Shown in pieces: positions 7,521-14,943 of a stretch of DNA of 33,612 nucleotides; the first letter of the stretch is position 1; every line of letters starts with the position of its first letter. Source of the DNA: an uncultured bacterium (GTDB lineage: Bacteria > Cloacimonadota > Cloacimonadia > Cloacimonadales > Cloacimonadaceae); the NCBI GenBank assembly GCA_937960795.1, contig CALGPA010000105.1:1-33612 (forward strand). Direction: 5' to 3'. A program made the translations under genes and the position numbers. Below the pieces are notes generated by a model, which worked only from the letters and a program-made list of their open reading frames with translations, searched no databases and was not told where the DNA came from.

Positions 7521-7529
7521 TGCCCTCCC
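7501..7529 (-). terminator. Rho-independent terminator after the zinc-ribbon gene
   Basis: The minus strand reads GGGAG, an inner GC pair, a short loop, then CTCCC at 7529-7511, followed by TTTCTTTT. It lies 16 bases after the stop of the 58-residue gene. It overlaps the first possible ksgA start codon, so termination and ksgA translation initiation may compete. Confidence 0.65.
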
Positions 7530-7545
7530 AAACGTTTGTAGCGGA

Positions 7546-7722
7546 TTAGGCTACTATCTTTTCTGCAGGTAAGCTTTTGCAGTTTTTGCAGACTTTGATG
7601 GTCTTGTCTTCTACTTTTACATCATAGAGCAATTTAACGCCGGTACGATGGCATGCCGGGCATTCACCACGACCCTGGTTCGGCAATTTCTTGACTTCTT
7701 TTCCACGATGATTCTTTGCCAT
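7546..7722 (-). CDS. Small zinc-ribbon protein (58 aa)
   Basis: This short gene starts at an ATG with a strong AAGGAG ribosome binding site seven bases upstream and encodes 58 residues: a basic N terminus (MAKNHRGKEVKK), CPAC at residues 21-24, a charged beta-rich middle, CKNC at 45-48, and a short tail ending KIVA. Two CxxC pairs 20 residues apart indicate a zinc ribbon. The basic character and size suggest an RNA- or ribosome-associated protein, but it is not bL31, bL32, bL33 or bL36 by sequence and I do not assign a function. A terminator follows it directly. Confidence 0.85.
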   Translation of the reverse strand: MAKNHRGKEVKKLPNQGRGECPACHRTGVKLLYDVKVEDKTIKVCKNCKSLPAEKIVA

Positions 7723-7811
7723 TTGGAACTCCTTATATTATCATTAATTTACAAAATCAATAGGCAGAATGCCAAGTTTGGCGAAGCACAGTCTTCGTCA
7801 ATATATATTTT

Positions 7812-8264
7812 TCAGAAGAGCTCAGCTACTATCTCGTGGGGCTCCAAACGGAAGTGAGATCCTTTGCCCTCAAAGAAATGATGATCTCTGATCAGGTGGA
7901 TGTTTAGGGCAGAAAAAGTGAAGCTTCTTCCCGTCAAGGTGTTGGTTACGGTGGTGAAGCTTTTGCGATATATGCCCTTATGCGCAAAGGGGCAGGGAAG
8001 AAAGCCTCGCACCACCTCGGTCTCCACTTCGTAGATCTTGTCGATCGTTGCCGCGCCTTGGAATGAGTCATAGCTCTGAGTTTGAAAGTATTCCAATCTA
8101 TCGGCGATCTCTTCGGCCGTTTTGCCCAGCTTTTCCAAAGCCATCTCATCATCTGCGATAATCTGGTGAAAATCTCTTTTGTCCTTGCCCAAAAAACCGC
8201 TTAAAGTAAGGGTTCCTGCTTGCATGCGAGCTGTGATCCGTTTGTCAATCGGTGTTTTCTTCAT
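7812..8264 (-). CDS. Conserved-looking hypothetical protein coupled to nqrF
   Basis: The 150-residue protein (from ATG 8264, MKKTPIDKR) has no signal peptide or membrane segment. An upstream TTG in frame at 8276 is less likely because the ATG lies just four bases after the nqrF stop, with GGGTGA ahead of it. A short basic, small-residue-rich N terminus is followed by a region rich in acidic residues, then FLPCPFAHKGIYRKS and a hydrophobic/aromatic C-terminal half with several His residues. I do not recognise the family. Its position as the last gene of the nqr operon suggests a role linked to that complex, which is inference. Confidence 0.8.
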   Translation of the reverse strand: MKKTPIDKRITARMQAGTLTLSGFLGKDKRDFHQIIADDEMALEKLGKTAEEIADRLEYFQTQSYDSFQGAATIDKIYEVETEVVRGFLPCPFAHKGIYRKSFTTVTNTLTGRSFTFSALNIHLIRDHHFFEGKGSHFRLEPHEIVAELF

Positions 8265-8268
8265 CTTA

Positions 8269-9378
8269 TCACCCAAAACTGTCGTAGTAGATTTTATCAG
8301 CGCTTAAGCCATAATCCTCGACCAAGGATTTTGTGACTCCGGCGATCATCCCCGGGCTTCCGCAAAGATATGCCTCTGTATTTTTGGGATCTCTGATAGC
8401 TTCCTTAAAATAGGGCATCACGAAGCCGGTGCGTCCTTCCCAATTGTCATCAGCTTCCGGATGTGAGAGCACCGGGATGTAGTGAAAATCTTGAAAGTGT
8501 TTTTCGTAGGATTGCATTTCCTCGGTCAGATAGAGATCTTTGGTGGTTCTCGCGCCAAAGAAATAGCTCATTTTGCGTTGAGTCCCCACGACCTTGAGGT
8601 GTTCAAGCATGGATTTGATGGGAGCTTTGCCAGAACCTCCTGCTACAAAGAGGATGTCCGCATCGGTATCTCGCAGATAGAAGTCTCCGTAGGGTCCGGT
8701 GAAATTGACCTTGTCTCCCTGCTTGAGGTGATTGTGCACCCAGGTCGTGCAGATGCCCTCGGGGACAAGGCGGATGATGAGCTGGATGCTGTCATTGATC
8801 TCCGGCTTGGAAGATATCGAGTATGCTCGCATCACACTTTGCTTTACCTTGGCATAGGGCTGAGTCTCCAGCTGAACGTATTGTCCGGCTTTGAAATCAA
8901 TGGTCTCACCATTGAGCAACTTGAACGTGATACCCTTGATATCGTAAGTGTAATCAATGATCTCAACTATCTCAGAATGGAAGCGCCTGATATTGAAGAT
9001 GCTATCCGGGATCTCGATCTTAATGTCACTTTTAACTTTTACCTGACAGGCCAAGCGCACGTTGCTCTCGATCTCGGATTTGCTGAGGTAGGGCTTCTCT
9101 GTGGGGAGAAGCGGACCTCCACCTTCATTGACTTTGCATTTACATGCCCCGCAGGAGCCGCGCCCTCCGCAAGCAGAGGGGATGAAGATCTGTTTCTCAC
9201 CCAGACTGCTGAGCAAGCTGCTGCCGCCAGTCACGGTGAGATCCTTCTTGGAGTTGATATTGATGGTCAGCTCGCCATAGTTGCTGAGCCATCTTTGGGC
9301 GATCACCATCACAAAGGCCAGCACTACTCCCACGCTGCTCATTAGGGCGATATCTTGGATTATTCTCAAAAACATCAT
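8269..9378 (-). CDS. nqrF: Na+-translocating NADH:quinone reductase subunit F
   Basis: NqrF is the NADH-oxidising, membrane-anchored entry subunit of the sodium pump. The 369-residue protein has an N-terminal transmembrane helix (residues ~8-28) and a plant-type [2Fe-2S] ferredoxin domain with Cys70, Cys76, Cys79 and Cys111. The FAD-binding RAYSISS motif lies at 184-190, and an NAD-binding part contains FVAGGSGKAPIKSML. It ends YYDSFG, as expected for the family. It is somewhat shorter than the ~407 residues of the Vibrio protein. It is the fifth nqr gene in the operon; the hypothetical gene follows at once. Confidence 0.96.
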   Translation of the reverse strand: MMFLRIIQDIALMSSVGVVLAFVMVIAQRWLSNYGELTININSKKDLTVTGGSSLLSSLGEKQIFIPSACGGRGSCGACKCKVNEGGGPLLPTEKPYLSKSEIESNVRLACQVKVKSDIKIEIPDSIFNIRRFHSEIVEIIDYTYDIKGITFKLLNGETIDFKAGQYVQLETQPYAKVKQSVMRAYSISSKPEINDSIQLIIRLVPEGICTTWVHNHLKQGDKVNFTGPYGDFYLRDTDADILFVAGGSGKAPIKSMLEHLKVVGTQRKMSYFFGARTTKDLYLTEEMQSYEKHFQDFHYIPVLSHPEADDNWEGRTGFVMPYFKEAIRDPKNTEAYLCGSPGMIAGVTKSLVEDYGLSADKIYYDSFG

Positions 9379-9384
9379 TGCCCC

Positions 9385-9972
9385 TTATTGAACCTGCACG
9401 ATTCCGGAAAAACCGATGAATCCCAAAGCCATGATCCCGGTGATGATCAGGCTGATGCCCGCACCGCGCAGACCGATCGGGATCAGCTTCTCTTTGAGTT
9501 TGCGCCGCAGTCCCGCCAGCATCAAGATCGCCAAAAGCCATCCGATGCCGCTGCCGGCACCAAATGCCACTGATTGGATGAAGCTATAGCTACGAATCAC
9601 CATAAACAGACTTACACCCAAGATGGCGCAGTTTACCGTGATCAGCGGCAGGAAGATGCCCAAGGAATAGTACAAAGCAGGAGCATATCGCTCAATCAAG
9701 AGCTCCAGAAACTGCACAAAAGCGGCGATCACCACAATGAAGATGATGTATTGCAGATAGACGATCCCAAACGGCACGAGCAGATAGTGATAAACCACCC
9801 AGTTCAAAGCGGAAGTGATCGTGAGCACGAAGATCACCGCAAGTCCCAAACCCATGGCAGAGTCTATCTCGCGTGACACGGAAAGGTATGAACACATCCC
9901 CAAGAAATTCGTCAGCAGAATATTGCTGGTGAAGATTGCTGCCCAAAAGAGAACAAATGCACTGATATCCAT
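9385..9972 (-). CDS. nqrE: Na+-translocating NADH:quinone reductase subunit E
   Basis: The 195-residue membrane protein from MDISAFVLFW (ATG at 9972) has about six helices. It belongs to the NqrE/RnfA family, with FTSNILLTNFLGMCSYL near the N terminus, where one conserved Cys of the intramembrane iron site sits, and a second conserved Cys in the LITVNCAILG segment. The FLGMC form points to NqrE over RnfA. A longer frame extends upstream but only as a shadow of nqrD. The start overlaps the nqrD stop by one base (TAATG), showing translational coupling. Confidence 0.94.
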   Translation of the reverse strand: MDISAFVLFWAAIFTSNILLTNFLGMCSYLSVSREIDSAMGLGLAVIFVLTITSALNWVVYHYLLVPFGIVYLQYIIFIVVIAAFVQFLELLIERYAPALYYSLGIFLPLITVNCAILGVSLFMVIRSYSFIQSVAFGAGSGIGWLLAILMLAGLRRKLKEKLIPIGLRGAGISLIITGIMALGFIGFSGIVQVQ

Positions 9973-10568
9973 TATGCTTTCGCCTTGTAGTAATAAGTAT
10001 TGATAGCCCAGATGAGCAGCGCAAGCAGGAAGAATGCACTCGGCGCCATCACCATGATGCTCCATGAAATCCACCAATCTCCCAGGATCCTAAGACCAAA
10101 GATGGAACCAAAGCCAAAGAGTTCGCGGACGAATGATATCACAAGCAAGACCAGCGTGTATCCCAATCCCGCGCCAATGCCATCAATCATAGAGTCGAAG
10201 GGCTTGTTTTGCGAAGCGAAGGCTTCCGCACGCCCCATCAAGATGCAGTTTGTGATGATCAAGCCCACATAGGGTCCCAATTGCTTACTGATCTCAGGGA
10301 GATTTGCTTTCAAAAAGATATCCACGATGATCACATAGGAAGCGATGATAAGGGTTTGGATCATCATCCTCACGCTTCGTGGAGTCCAGTTCCGAATCAG
10401 GGAAATGGTGAAATTTGCCAAAGTAAGCGTAAATATCACCCCCAATCCCAAGATCAAGCTGTTTAGCATCAGGTTCGTCACTGCCAAGGCGGAGCAGATT
10501 CCCAAGATCTGTCTCCACACGGAGTTCTCTCTGAAGGCGGCGTTTACAAAGATTTCTTTCTTAGTCAT
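9972..10568 (-). CDS. nqrD: Na+-translocating NADH:quinone reductase subunit D
   Basis: The 198-residue membrane protein of the NqrD/RnfE family is antiparallel in sequence and topology to NqrE. It has about six helices, the conserved LGICSALAVTN segment near residue 25 and the GLIITNCILMGRAEAFA segment in the middle; each contains one of the Cys residues expected to bind the shared intramembrane iron centre. The 3' end overlaps nqrE by one base and the 5' end overlaps nqrC by four bases (ATGA), so the genes are tightly coupled. Confidence 0.95.
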   Translation of the reverse strand: MTKKEIFVNAAFRENSVWRQILGICSALAVTNLMLNSLILGLGVIFTLTLANFTISLIRNWTPRSVRMMIQTLIIASYVIIVDIFLKANLPEISKQLGPYVGLIITNCILMGRAEAFASQNKPFDSMIDGIGAGLGYTLVLLVISFVRELFGFGSIFGLRILGDWWISWSIMVMAPSAFFLLALLIWAINTYYYKAKA

Positions 10569-11230
10569 AATTCATTATTCCGAAAGTATTTGTATATATG
10601 ATTAAACTCATCACGAAGCATTTTGATCACCGAATCTGAGGTGATTGTAGCGCCGGTCACTCTGCGCAATTGCCGCTCATTCTCCGGAGTCTGGGTCTCG
10701 GCTATGAATTCATAGGATTGGCTGATGTCTTCCTCTGCATCAGGATTTACAACGAAGAGTCTGTCACGAAACTGTGACAAAAACCAATCCTCCTCGATGC
10801 GCGCTCCCAATCCCGGAGTTTCGTGTTGATTGACTATGTTAAAATCCAAGATCGTACGCAAATCCACAGTCGTGGACACAAGGGCTTGCATGCTGCCCCA
10901 CAGTCCTTTCCCTCGGATTTCAAAGCAATATGCCAAGATCTCTTCATCCACTTCTGCTTGATAGCTTTCTCGGTCAAGCTCCGGATAGTCCCGGCTCCGG
11001 ACAAAGCGCTCATAGGACTCAGGGTAGGCGGCCATGATGGATTCTGTGCTCTCGCCTGTATAGTCTGAAATGGCAGAGGCCAAGGTGCTTAAGACAGCTA
11101 TTTGATAGCTATCTCGCTCTTGGCGGAGGATCTTATCCTGGCTAAAGCGATACATCACGCTTAGGATGCTGGCAAAAATTACCACCATGATGAGCATGAA
11201 AACGATGGGGTACCAGAAGCTATCTTTCAT
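10565..11230 (-). CDS. nqrC: Na+-translocating NADH:quinone reductase subunit C
   Basis: The 221-residue protein has one N-terminal transmembrane helix (~8-27) and a periplasmic FMN-binding domain. ETPGLGARIEE is typical of NqrC/RnfG. The C-terminal VTGATITS motif (191-198) is the site of covalent FMN attachment through the Thr of G-A-T, a reaction done by ApbE flavin transferase; apbE is not in this window. It is shorter than Vibrio NqrC (~257 residues). It overlaps nqrB by four bases. Confidence 0.93.
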   Translation of the reverse strand: MKDSFWYPIVFMLIMVVIFASILSVMYRFSQDKILRQERDSYQIAVLSTLASAISDYTGESTESIMAAYPESYERFVRSRDYPELDRESYQAEVDEEILAYCFEIRGKGLWGSMQALVSTTVDLRTILDFNIVNQHETPGLGARIEEDWFLSQFRDRLFVVNPDAEEDISQSYEFIAETQTPENERQLRRVTGATITSDSVIKMLRDEFNHIYKYFRNNEL

Positions 11231-12150
11231 TTTACTCCCACCTTTTCAAGACCGTATTCGATGAGAGGCATGAAGGCATTGGTGAGCAGGAGTGCAAACA
11301 TAAAGCCTTCCGCAAAGAGGGAATAGCGCCGTATAAAGACAGTCAAAAAGCCTATCAAAAGACCATAGATCCAGATCGCGATCTTGCCTTTGGGACACGA
11401 GACCGGGTCTGTGACCATGAAGACCACGCCAAAGATCGCTCCGCCGCTGATAATGAAGTACAGCGGGTTCATCTGTGGATAGAAGGCAAAGCTAAACACC
11501 GTCAACGATAGAAGCGTGGCAAGCATGGGCTGCCATTTTGCCGTCTTGGTAAGGATCAGATAGATCCCTGCCAGGATGATGAGTAGGGCTGAGCCTTCTC
11601 CGATCGAACCGGGGATGAATCCTGCAAACGCATCGGAAAACCCATGCAAAGATTCTGATGTGGCACGATAGTGGTTTAGGATGGTAGCTCCGGTGAGCAT
11701 GGAGGAATCTGCTTGCCACCTCACAAATCCACCCGGGAAGTCAGATGCCAAAAAGGGTCTCACCCAAGAGATGGTCATCTGGTTTGGAAAGGAAATATAC
11801 ACAAAAGTGCGGCCCAAGATCGCAGGGTTAAAGATATTCGCCCCAAAGCCACCAAAGACCATCTTGCCAAAGGCAATAGAGACCACCGCTGCCAAGGCCG
11901 AGATCCACAGCGGGATGGTCGGGGGGAGCGTGAGCGCCACCAGTGATCCTGTCACAAATGCCGCCATGGAGATCTTGCCTGGTTTCTTCTTGCGCACAAA
12001 GAGCCATTCCGTGATGTATGCGGCGATATTCGCCACCAGCACCACTGCCAATACTCTCAGGCCAAACAAGTAGACCGAGAAGAGAGTGATCGGGATCAAG
12101 GCATATAGCACCCGATTCATCATCTGCTGCTTCAGAATTTTCTCAAACAT
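11227..12150 (-). CDS. nqrB: Na+-translocating NADH:quinone reductase subunit B
   Basis: The 307-residue multi-spanning protein is in the NqrB/RnfD family. It contains FGGFGANIFNPAILGR, the covalent-FMN motif LTGATIL (about 152-158), and a C-terminal helix bundle with MVTDPVSCPK, a family hallmark. Its length is nearer to RnfD than to Vibrio NqrB (about 412); the N-terminal extension that contributes to quinone binding in the latter is largely missing. It is the first gene of the operon. No nqrA precedes it, unlike in the classical nqrABCDEF order. The ATG follows CTAGGA at nine bases. Confidence 0.93.
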   Translation of the reverse strand: MFEKILKQQMMNRVLYALIPITLFSVYLFGLRVLAVVLVANIAAYITEWLFVRKKKPGKISMAAFVTGSLVALTLPPTIPLWISALAAVVSIAFGKMVFGGFGANIFNPAILGRTFVYISFPNQMTISWVRPFLASDFPGGFVRWQADSSMLTGATILNHYRATSESLHGFSDAFAGFIPGSIGEGSALLIILAGIYLILTKTAKWQPMLATLLSLTVFSFAFYPQMNPLYFIISGGAIFGVVFMVTDPVSCPKGKIAIWIYGLLIGFLTVFIRRYSLFAEGFMFALLLTNAFMPLIEYGLEKVGVK

Positions 12151-12179
12151 ACAAAGCTATCCTAGTTTTCTTTTGCTGC

Positions 12180-12209
12180 ATTCTCATCTGCAGCGCGGGA
12201 TTCTGTCAA
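12180..12209 (-). promoter_or_regulatory. Putative promoter of the nqrBCDEF operon
   Basis: TTGACA at 12209-12204 is a perfect -35. After 18 bases comes GAGAAT (12185-12180), a four-of-six match to the -10 consensus, and nqrB starts about 30 bases further on. The promoter lies in the only gap (128 bases) between the exported-protein gene and nqrB. Confidence 0.45.
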
Positions 12210-12278
12210 TGATAATCTCAAAAACGCCTGCTGCTTGGGTGTCTCAGCCCGCTTTATGAAGCATGAAAACCCGGCAAA

Positions 12279-14279
12279 CTATTTACTAAGCACCATCTTG
12301 CGCATGTCGATCGCATCTTGTGAGCGGAGCCTAAGAAAATATAGCCCACTCCCAAGAGGTGGATTCGTTTCATTGGCATCAAAAGCGATTCGATGAGCTC
12401 CTGCTTCCATGTAACCTTCATGGATGGTTTTCAGTTTCTGACCTCTGACGTTTAAAATCTCCAAGCTGATCATACCAGCTTTCGAGATCTCAAAGGAAAT
12501 ACTGGTTTGCGGATTAAACGGGTTTGGGCTGATCCCGGTGATCGAGCTCACCAGTTCGGGGCTGGTAAGGTCACTATTTGAAGTCGGCTGCAAGATCGCG
12601 TTTAGCGTGACTGTGCCTTCTGCTTCGACAACGACATCAGTGAATTCAAACGGATGATATCTCGGTGCCGTGATCATCACGTCATAGCTTCCCGCTACCA
12701 CTTCGAGGCTATAGTTGCCTTGTTCGTTGGAAGTGGTGCTAAACTCCCCGGCGCTGATCGTTGCGCCACTGATCCCTTCCGCATCCAGATTGATTATGAT
12801 CCCTGTGATCAATCCTATCCCGCCTTCTTTGATGATGGAGTTTGAGATCGCGGCAAGGGAGCTGACCCCATTTGTATAGATGCTTTTGACTGCCCATCGA
12901 TAGTTCCCGCCGGACAGATTATACCAGTCATGATCCTCAAAGTAGGTTTCAGTGACGATCTCATCGGTCAAAAGCTGCCATGATGCGGGATCATCTTCTT
13001 GTCCCACCCGCAGACGGTGGACTTCATAACCCTCAAAAGCGCGATTAGCGTCCATGGAATCTCCTAGTTGCCAGTCGTGATTTGTCGGAGCATTCCAGGT
13101 GATCGTCACATAGGAATCGCCCCCATCGATGGTAGCGGAGACACTTTGTGGCGGAGATGTCACTTCATTCATCGTGAGTGTTCCCATATCAAAATCGGTG
13201 TCGCCCACTTCGATCTCGCCAACGAGATTGCTATATCCCGGGGCGGTGATGGTATAGCTGTAGCTTTGTCCGGCAAAGACATTTGAGACCACAAAGTTGC
13301 CGTCAGCATCTGTGCTGGCAGCATATGGAGCATAGCCAATGAAAGCCAAGAAGGCTCCTTCCAGCCCCACCAAGGTGTCGGAGGCGATGATTTGTCCATG
13401 AATGCTCACCATAGAAAGCTGTTCGATGCTTTGATCGATGACAAGCTCGTCGCCTTCGCCTAGCACAATCTCCAAAGCAACAGTCTGATAGCCCTGTTTG
13501 GAAAATAGCAAGCTATAGCTGCCCGGAGGCAAAAGCGACAGCTCATATTCTCCTTCAGCATCGGTCGTGACAGCATAATCCGTGCCATCCAATGCAACTG
13601 ACACACCTGCCAAAGGTTCGCCATCGTCAGTGACTGTTCCCGAGATCTGAGCCGGAGTGATGGGAATGGCAACGAGGGTGGTCATGGGAAATGCCCCGGA
13701 AAGAGAGCCGGTATTGTCCGGATTGTAGGGGTCCATCTCAGTATAGTCACTCTGATAGTTACGGGCTCGATTGCTTCCGATTGTCTGAGTCCGGAATCTA
13801 TCATCAGTGCTATGATAGTCCGTGTCCAGTGGTCTTTGCACCGTAATCAAGAGATTTCGTCCGTCAAAATGGTAGAAATCTTCCATGAAGCCGAAGTATA
13901 TCTCATTTGTTCCGGAAGGGTAATGCGTGGGGGCGTCATAAACCAAGCGGGATTCATCGCTAAGTGGGACCCATCCGGAAAGAAGGCTGGGCATGGATGT
14001 TCCCTGGATCCAGATCTTAGTATCCTTGCCCGGAAGATCACTTACGAAGTTGTTATAAAACTTAATGCCTGTGATCAATCCAGTAAAATCATCAATATCA
14101 GAGGGATAGATCAGCATCTGAAAGTAGCTGGTCTTATAATACATATCCACGGGGATTCGCGCTAGATCAGTGCCTGTGCCAATGGTGATATCTTCTCTGG
14201 TAATGGGCTGAGCCAAAAGCATGGAAGACGCACACACAAGGACTGTCAATAGCAGTAGTAGCTTTATCTTAGCATTCAT
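12279..14279 (-). CDS. Exported multi-domain protein with regulatory-like beta domains and sorting tail
   Basis: The start is the second ATG (14279, MNAKIKLLLLL), because GAGGAA lies about eight bases before it; an upstream ATG at 14294 overlaps that site. The 666-residue product has a signal peptide, a beta-rich N-terminal region (~25-205), carboxypeptidase-regulatory-like domains at ~210-285 and ~290-365, a fibronectin-III-like domain (~385-485), a third regulatory-like domain (~490-565), and a C-terminal sorting/FlgD-like domain with ISPNPFNPQTS and a final MRKMVLSK. It shares this tail type with the interrupted peptidase, so both are probably cargo of the same secretion route. No enzymatic motif is visible; a surface or adhesive role is inference. 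Confidence 0.85.
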   Translation of the reverse strand: MNAKIKLLLLLTVLVCASSMLLAQPITREDITIGTGTDLARIPVDMYYKTSYFQMLIYPSDIDDFTGLITGIKFYNNFVSDLPGKDTKIWIQGTSMPSLLSGWVPLSDESRLVYDAPTHYPSGTNEIYFGFMEDFYHFDGRNLLITVQRPLDTDYHSTDDRFRTQTIGSNRARNYQSDYTEMDPYNPDNTGSLSGAFPMTTLVAIPITPAQISGTVTDDGEPLAGVSVALDGTDYAVTTDAEGEYELSLLPPGSYSLLFSKQGYQTVALEIVLGEGDELVIDQSIEQLSMVSIHGQIIASDTLVGLEGAFLAFIGYAPYAASTDADGNFVVSNVFAGQSYSYTITAPGYSNLVGEIEVGDTDFDMGTLTMNEVTSPPQSVSATIDGGDSYVTITWNAPTNHDWQLGDSMDANRAFEGYEVHRLRVGQEDDPASWQLLTDEIVTETYFEDHDWYNLSGGNYRWAVKSIYTNGVSSLAAISNSIIKEGGIGLITGIIINLDAEGISGATISAGEFSTTSNEQGNYSLEVVAGSYDVMITAPRYHPFEFTDVVVEAEGTVTLNAILQPTSNSDLTSPELVSSITGISPNPFNPQTSISFEISKAGMISLEILNVRGQKLKTIHEGYMEAGAHRIAFDANETNPPLGSGLYFLRLRSQDAIDMRKMVLSK

Positions 14280-14380
14280 AGTCGGTTTCCTCATAACTGC
14301 TGATAATATGTGGTTAACACCGATTTCTCATGTTTGAGTCAAAGAAAAGATCTCGATGCATTTGATATAGTAGTTGAAGG

Positions 14381-14410
14381 ATAATGTCGCCAATGCGGCA
14401 ATGATGTCAA
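14381..14410 (-). promoter_or_regulatory. Putative promoter of the exported-protein gene
   Basis: TTGACA at 14410-14405 is a perfect -35. After 18 bases comes CATTAT (14386-14381), a four-of-six -10. It lies just downstream of the terminator that closes the secG/tRNA unit and about 100 bases before the next start codon, which leaves a long 5' leader with no structure I can name. Confidence 0.4.
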
Positions 14411-14427
14411 GGACTATCTGAGCTCAC

Positions 14428-14454
14428 AAAAAAAAGCCTCCCGCTTTGGGAGGC
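14428..14454 (-). terminator. Rho-independent terminator after tRNA-Leu
   Basis: On the minus strand GCCTCCC, a short AAAGC loop and GGGAGGC form a near-perfect stem (14454-14436) followed by eight U residues (14435-14428). It closes the unit that runs from the acyl-CoA synthetase through secG to the tRNA. Confidence 0.92.
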
Positions 14455-14460
14455 ATAAGC

Positions 14461-14548
14461 TGGTGCAGAAGGCGGGACTCGAACCCGCACACCCGTTACA
14501 GGCACAAGATCCTTAGTCTTGCGTGTCTGCCAGTTCCACCACTTCTGC
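14461..14548 (-). tRNA. tRNA-Leu with anticodon AAG
   Basis: The 88-nt class II tRNA has the acceptor stem GCAGAAG/CTTCTGC, discriminator A and an encoded CCA. The T arm is GCGGG-TTCGAGT-CCCGC and the long variable arm (TGCCTGTAACGGGTGT) is typical of Leu. The anticodon stem CAAGA/TCTTG encloses the loop CTAAGGA, which places U33, A34-A35-G36 and G37. The anticodon AAG is rare in bacteria, where GAG is usual. The gene starts 12 bases after the secG stop; secG followed by a tRNA-Leu gene is also the E. coli arrangement (secG-leuU). Confidence 0.95.
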
Positions 14549-14560
14549 ACTACTTAACAT

Positions 14561-14914
14561 TTATTCACCCTGAGGAGTGTCACTTGGGATTTCGATCGGC
14601 ACTGCTTGAGCCGGAGCGGCTTGCCCTTCGGCTTCCGGAAGCTGGCTCTGACGCTGTTGCACATCCGAGAGGCTCACTCCGCCGCGCATGTCTCTGACCA
14701 AAAATGCCAGCATAATGCATGATGCAGCAAAGATGACTGCCAAGATCTGAGTCCATTTCTTCAGAAGCTGGGAAGCTCCGCTTCCACCAAATACGTTCAT
14801 GGCGGCACCACCGAGGTTTGCATCCAGACCGCCTTTGGAGGTTTGGGCGAGTATCACCAGCACCAAAATGATGCAGATGATAGCATGAATTATCAGGGCT
14901 ATTGTATAAAGCAT
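14561..14914 (-). CDS. secG: Preprotein translocase subunit SecG
   Basis: SecG is the small accessory subunit of the SecYEG channel. The 117-residue protein has two transmembrane helices (about 4-22 and 55-73) separated by the conserved loop QTSKGGLDANLGGAAMNVFG, which defines the family. The C-terminal tail is long and Ala/Pro/Gln/Glu-rich, as is common in this family. The gene sits between the EamA transporter gene and tRNA-Leu, with short gaps. Confidence 0.95.
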   Translation of the reverse strand: MLYTIALIIHAIICIILVLVILAQTSKGGLDANLGGAAMNVFGGSGASQLLKKWTQILAVIFAASCIMLAFLVRDMRGGVSLSDVQQRQSQLPEAEGQAAPAQAVPIEIPSDTPQGE

Positions 14915-14943
14915 TTATATATCCTTAATCTGTAAGTTCAAAA

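Noticed and set aside
8482..9345. A 287-codon open frame on the plus strand opposite nqrF
   Set aside because: It is a shadow of nqrF: no ribosome binding site, no recognisable domain, and the minus-strand protein is unmistakable.
9385..10077. Longer start for nqrE at 10077
   Set aside because: The extra 35 residues lie inside nqrD and do not resemble the family; the ATG at 9972 overlaps the nqrD stop in the expected coupled way.
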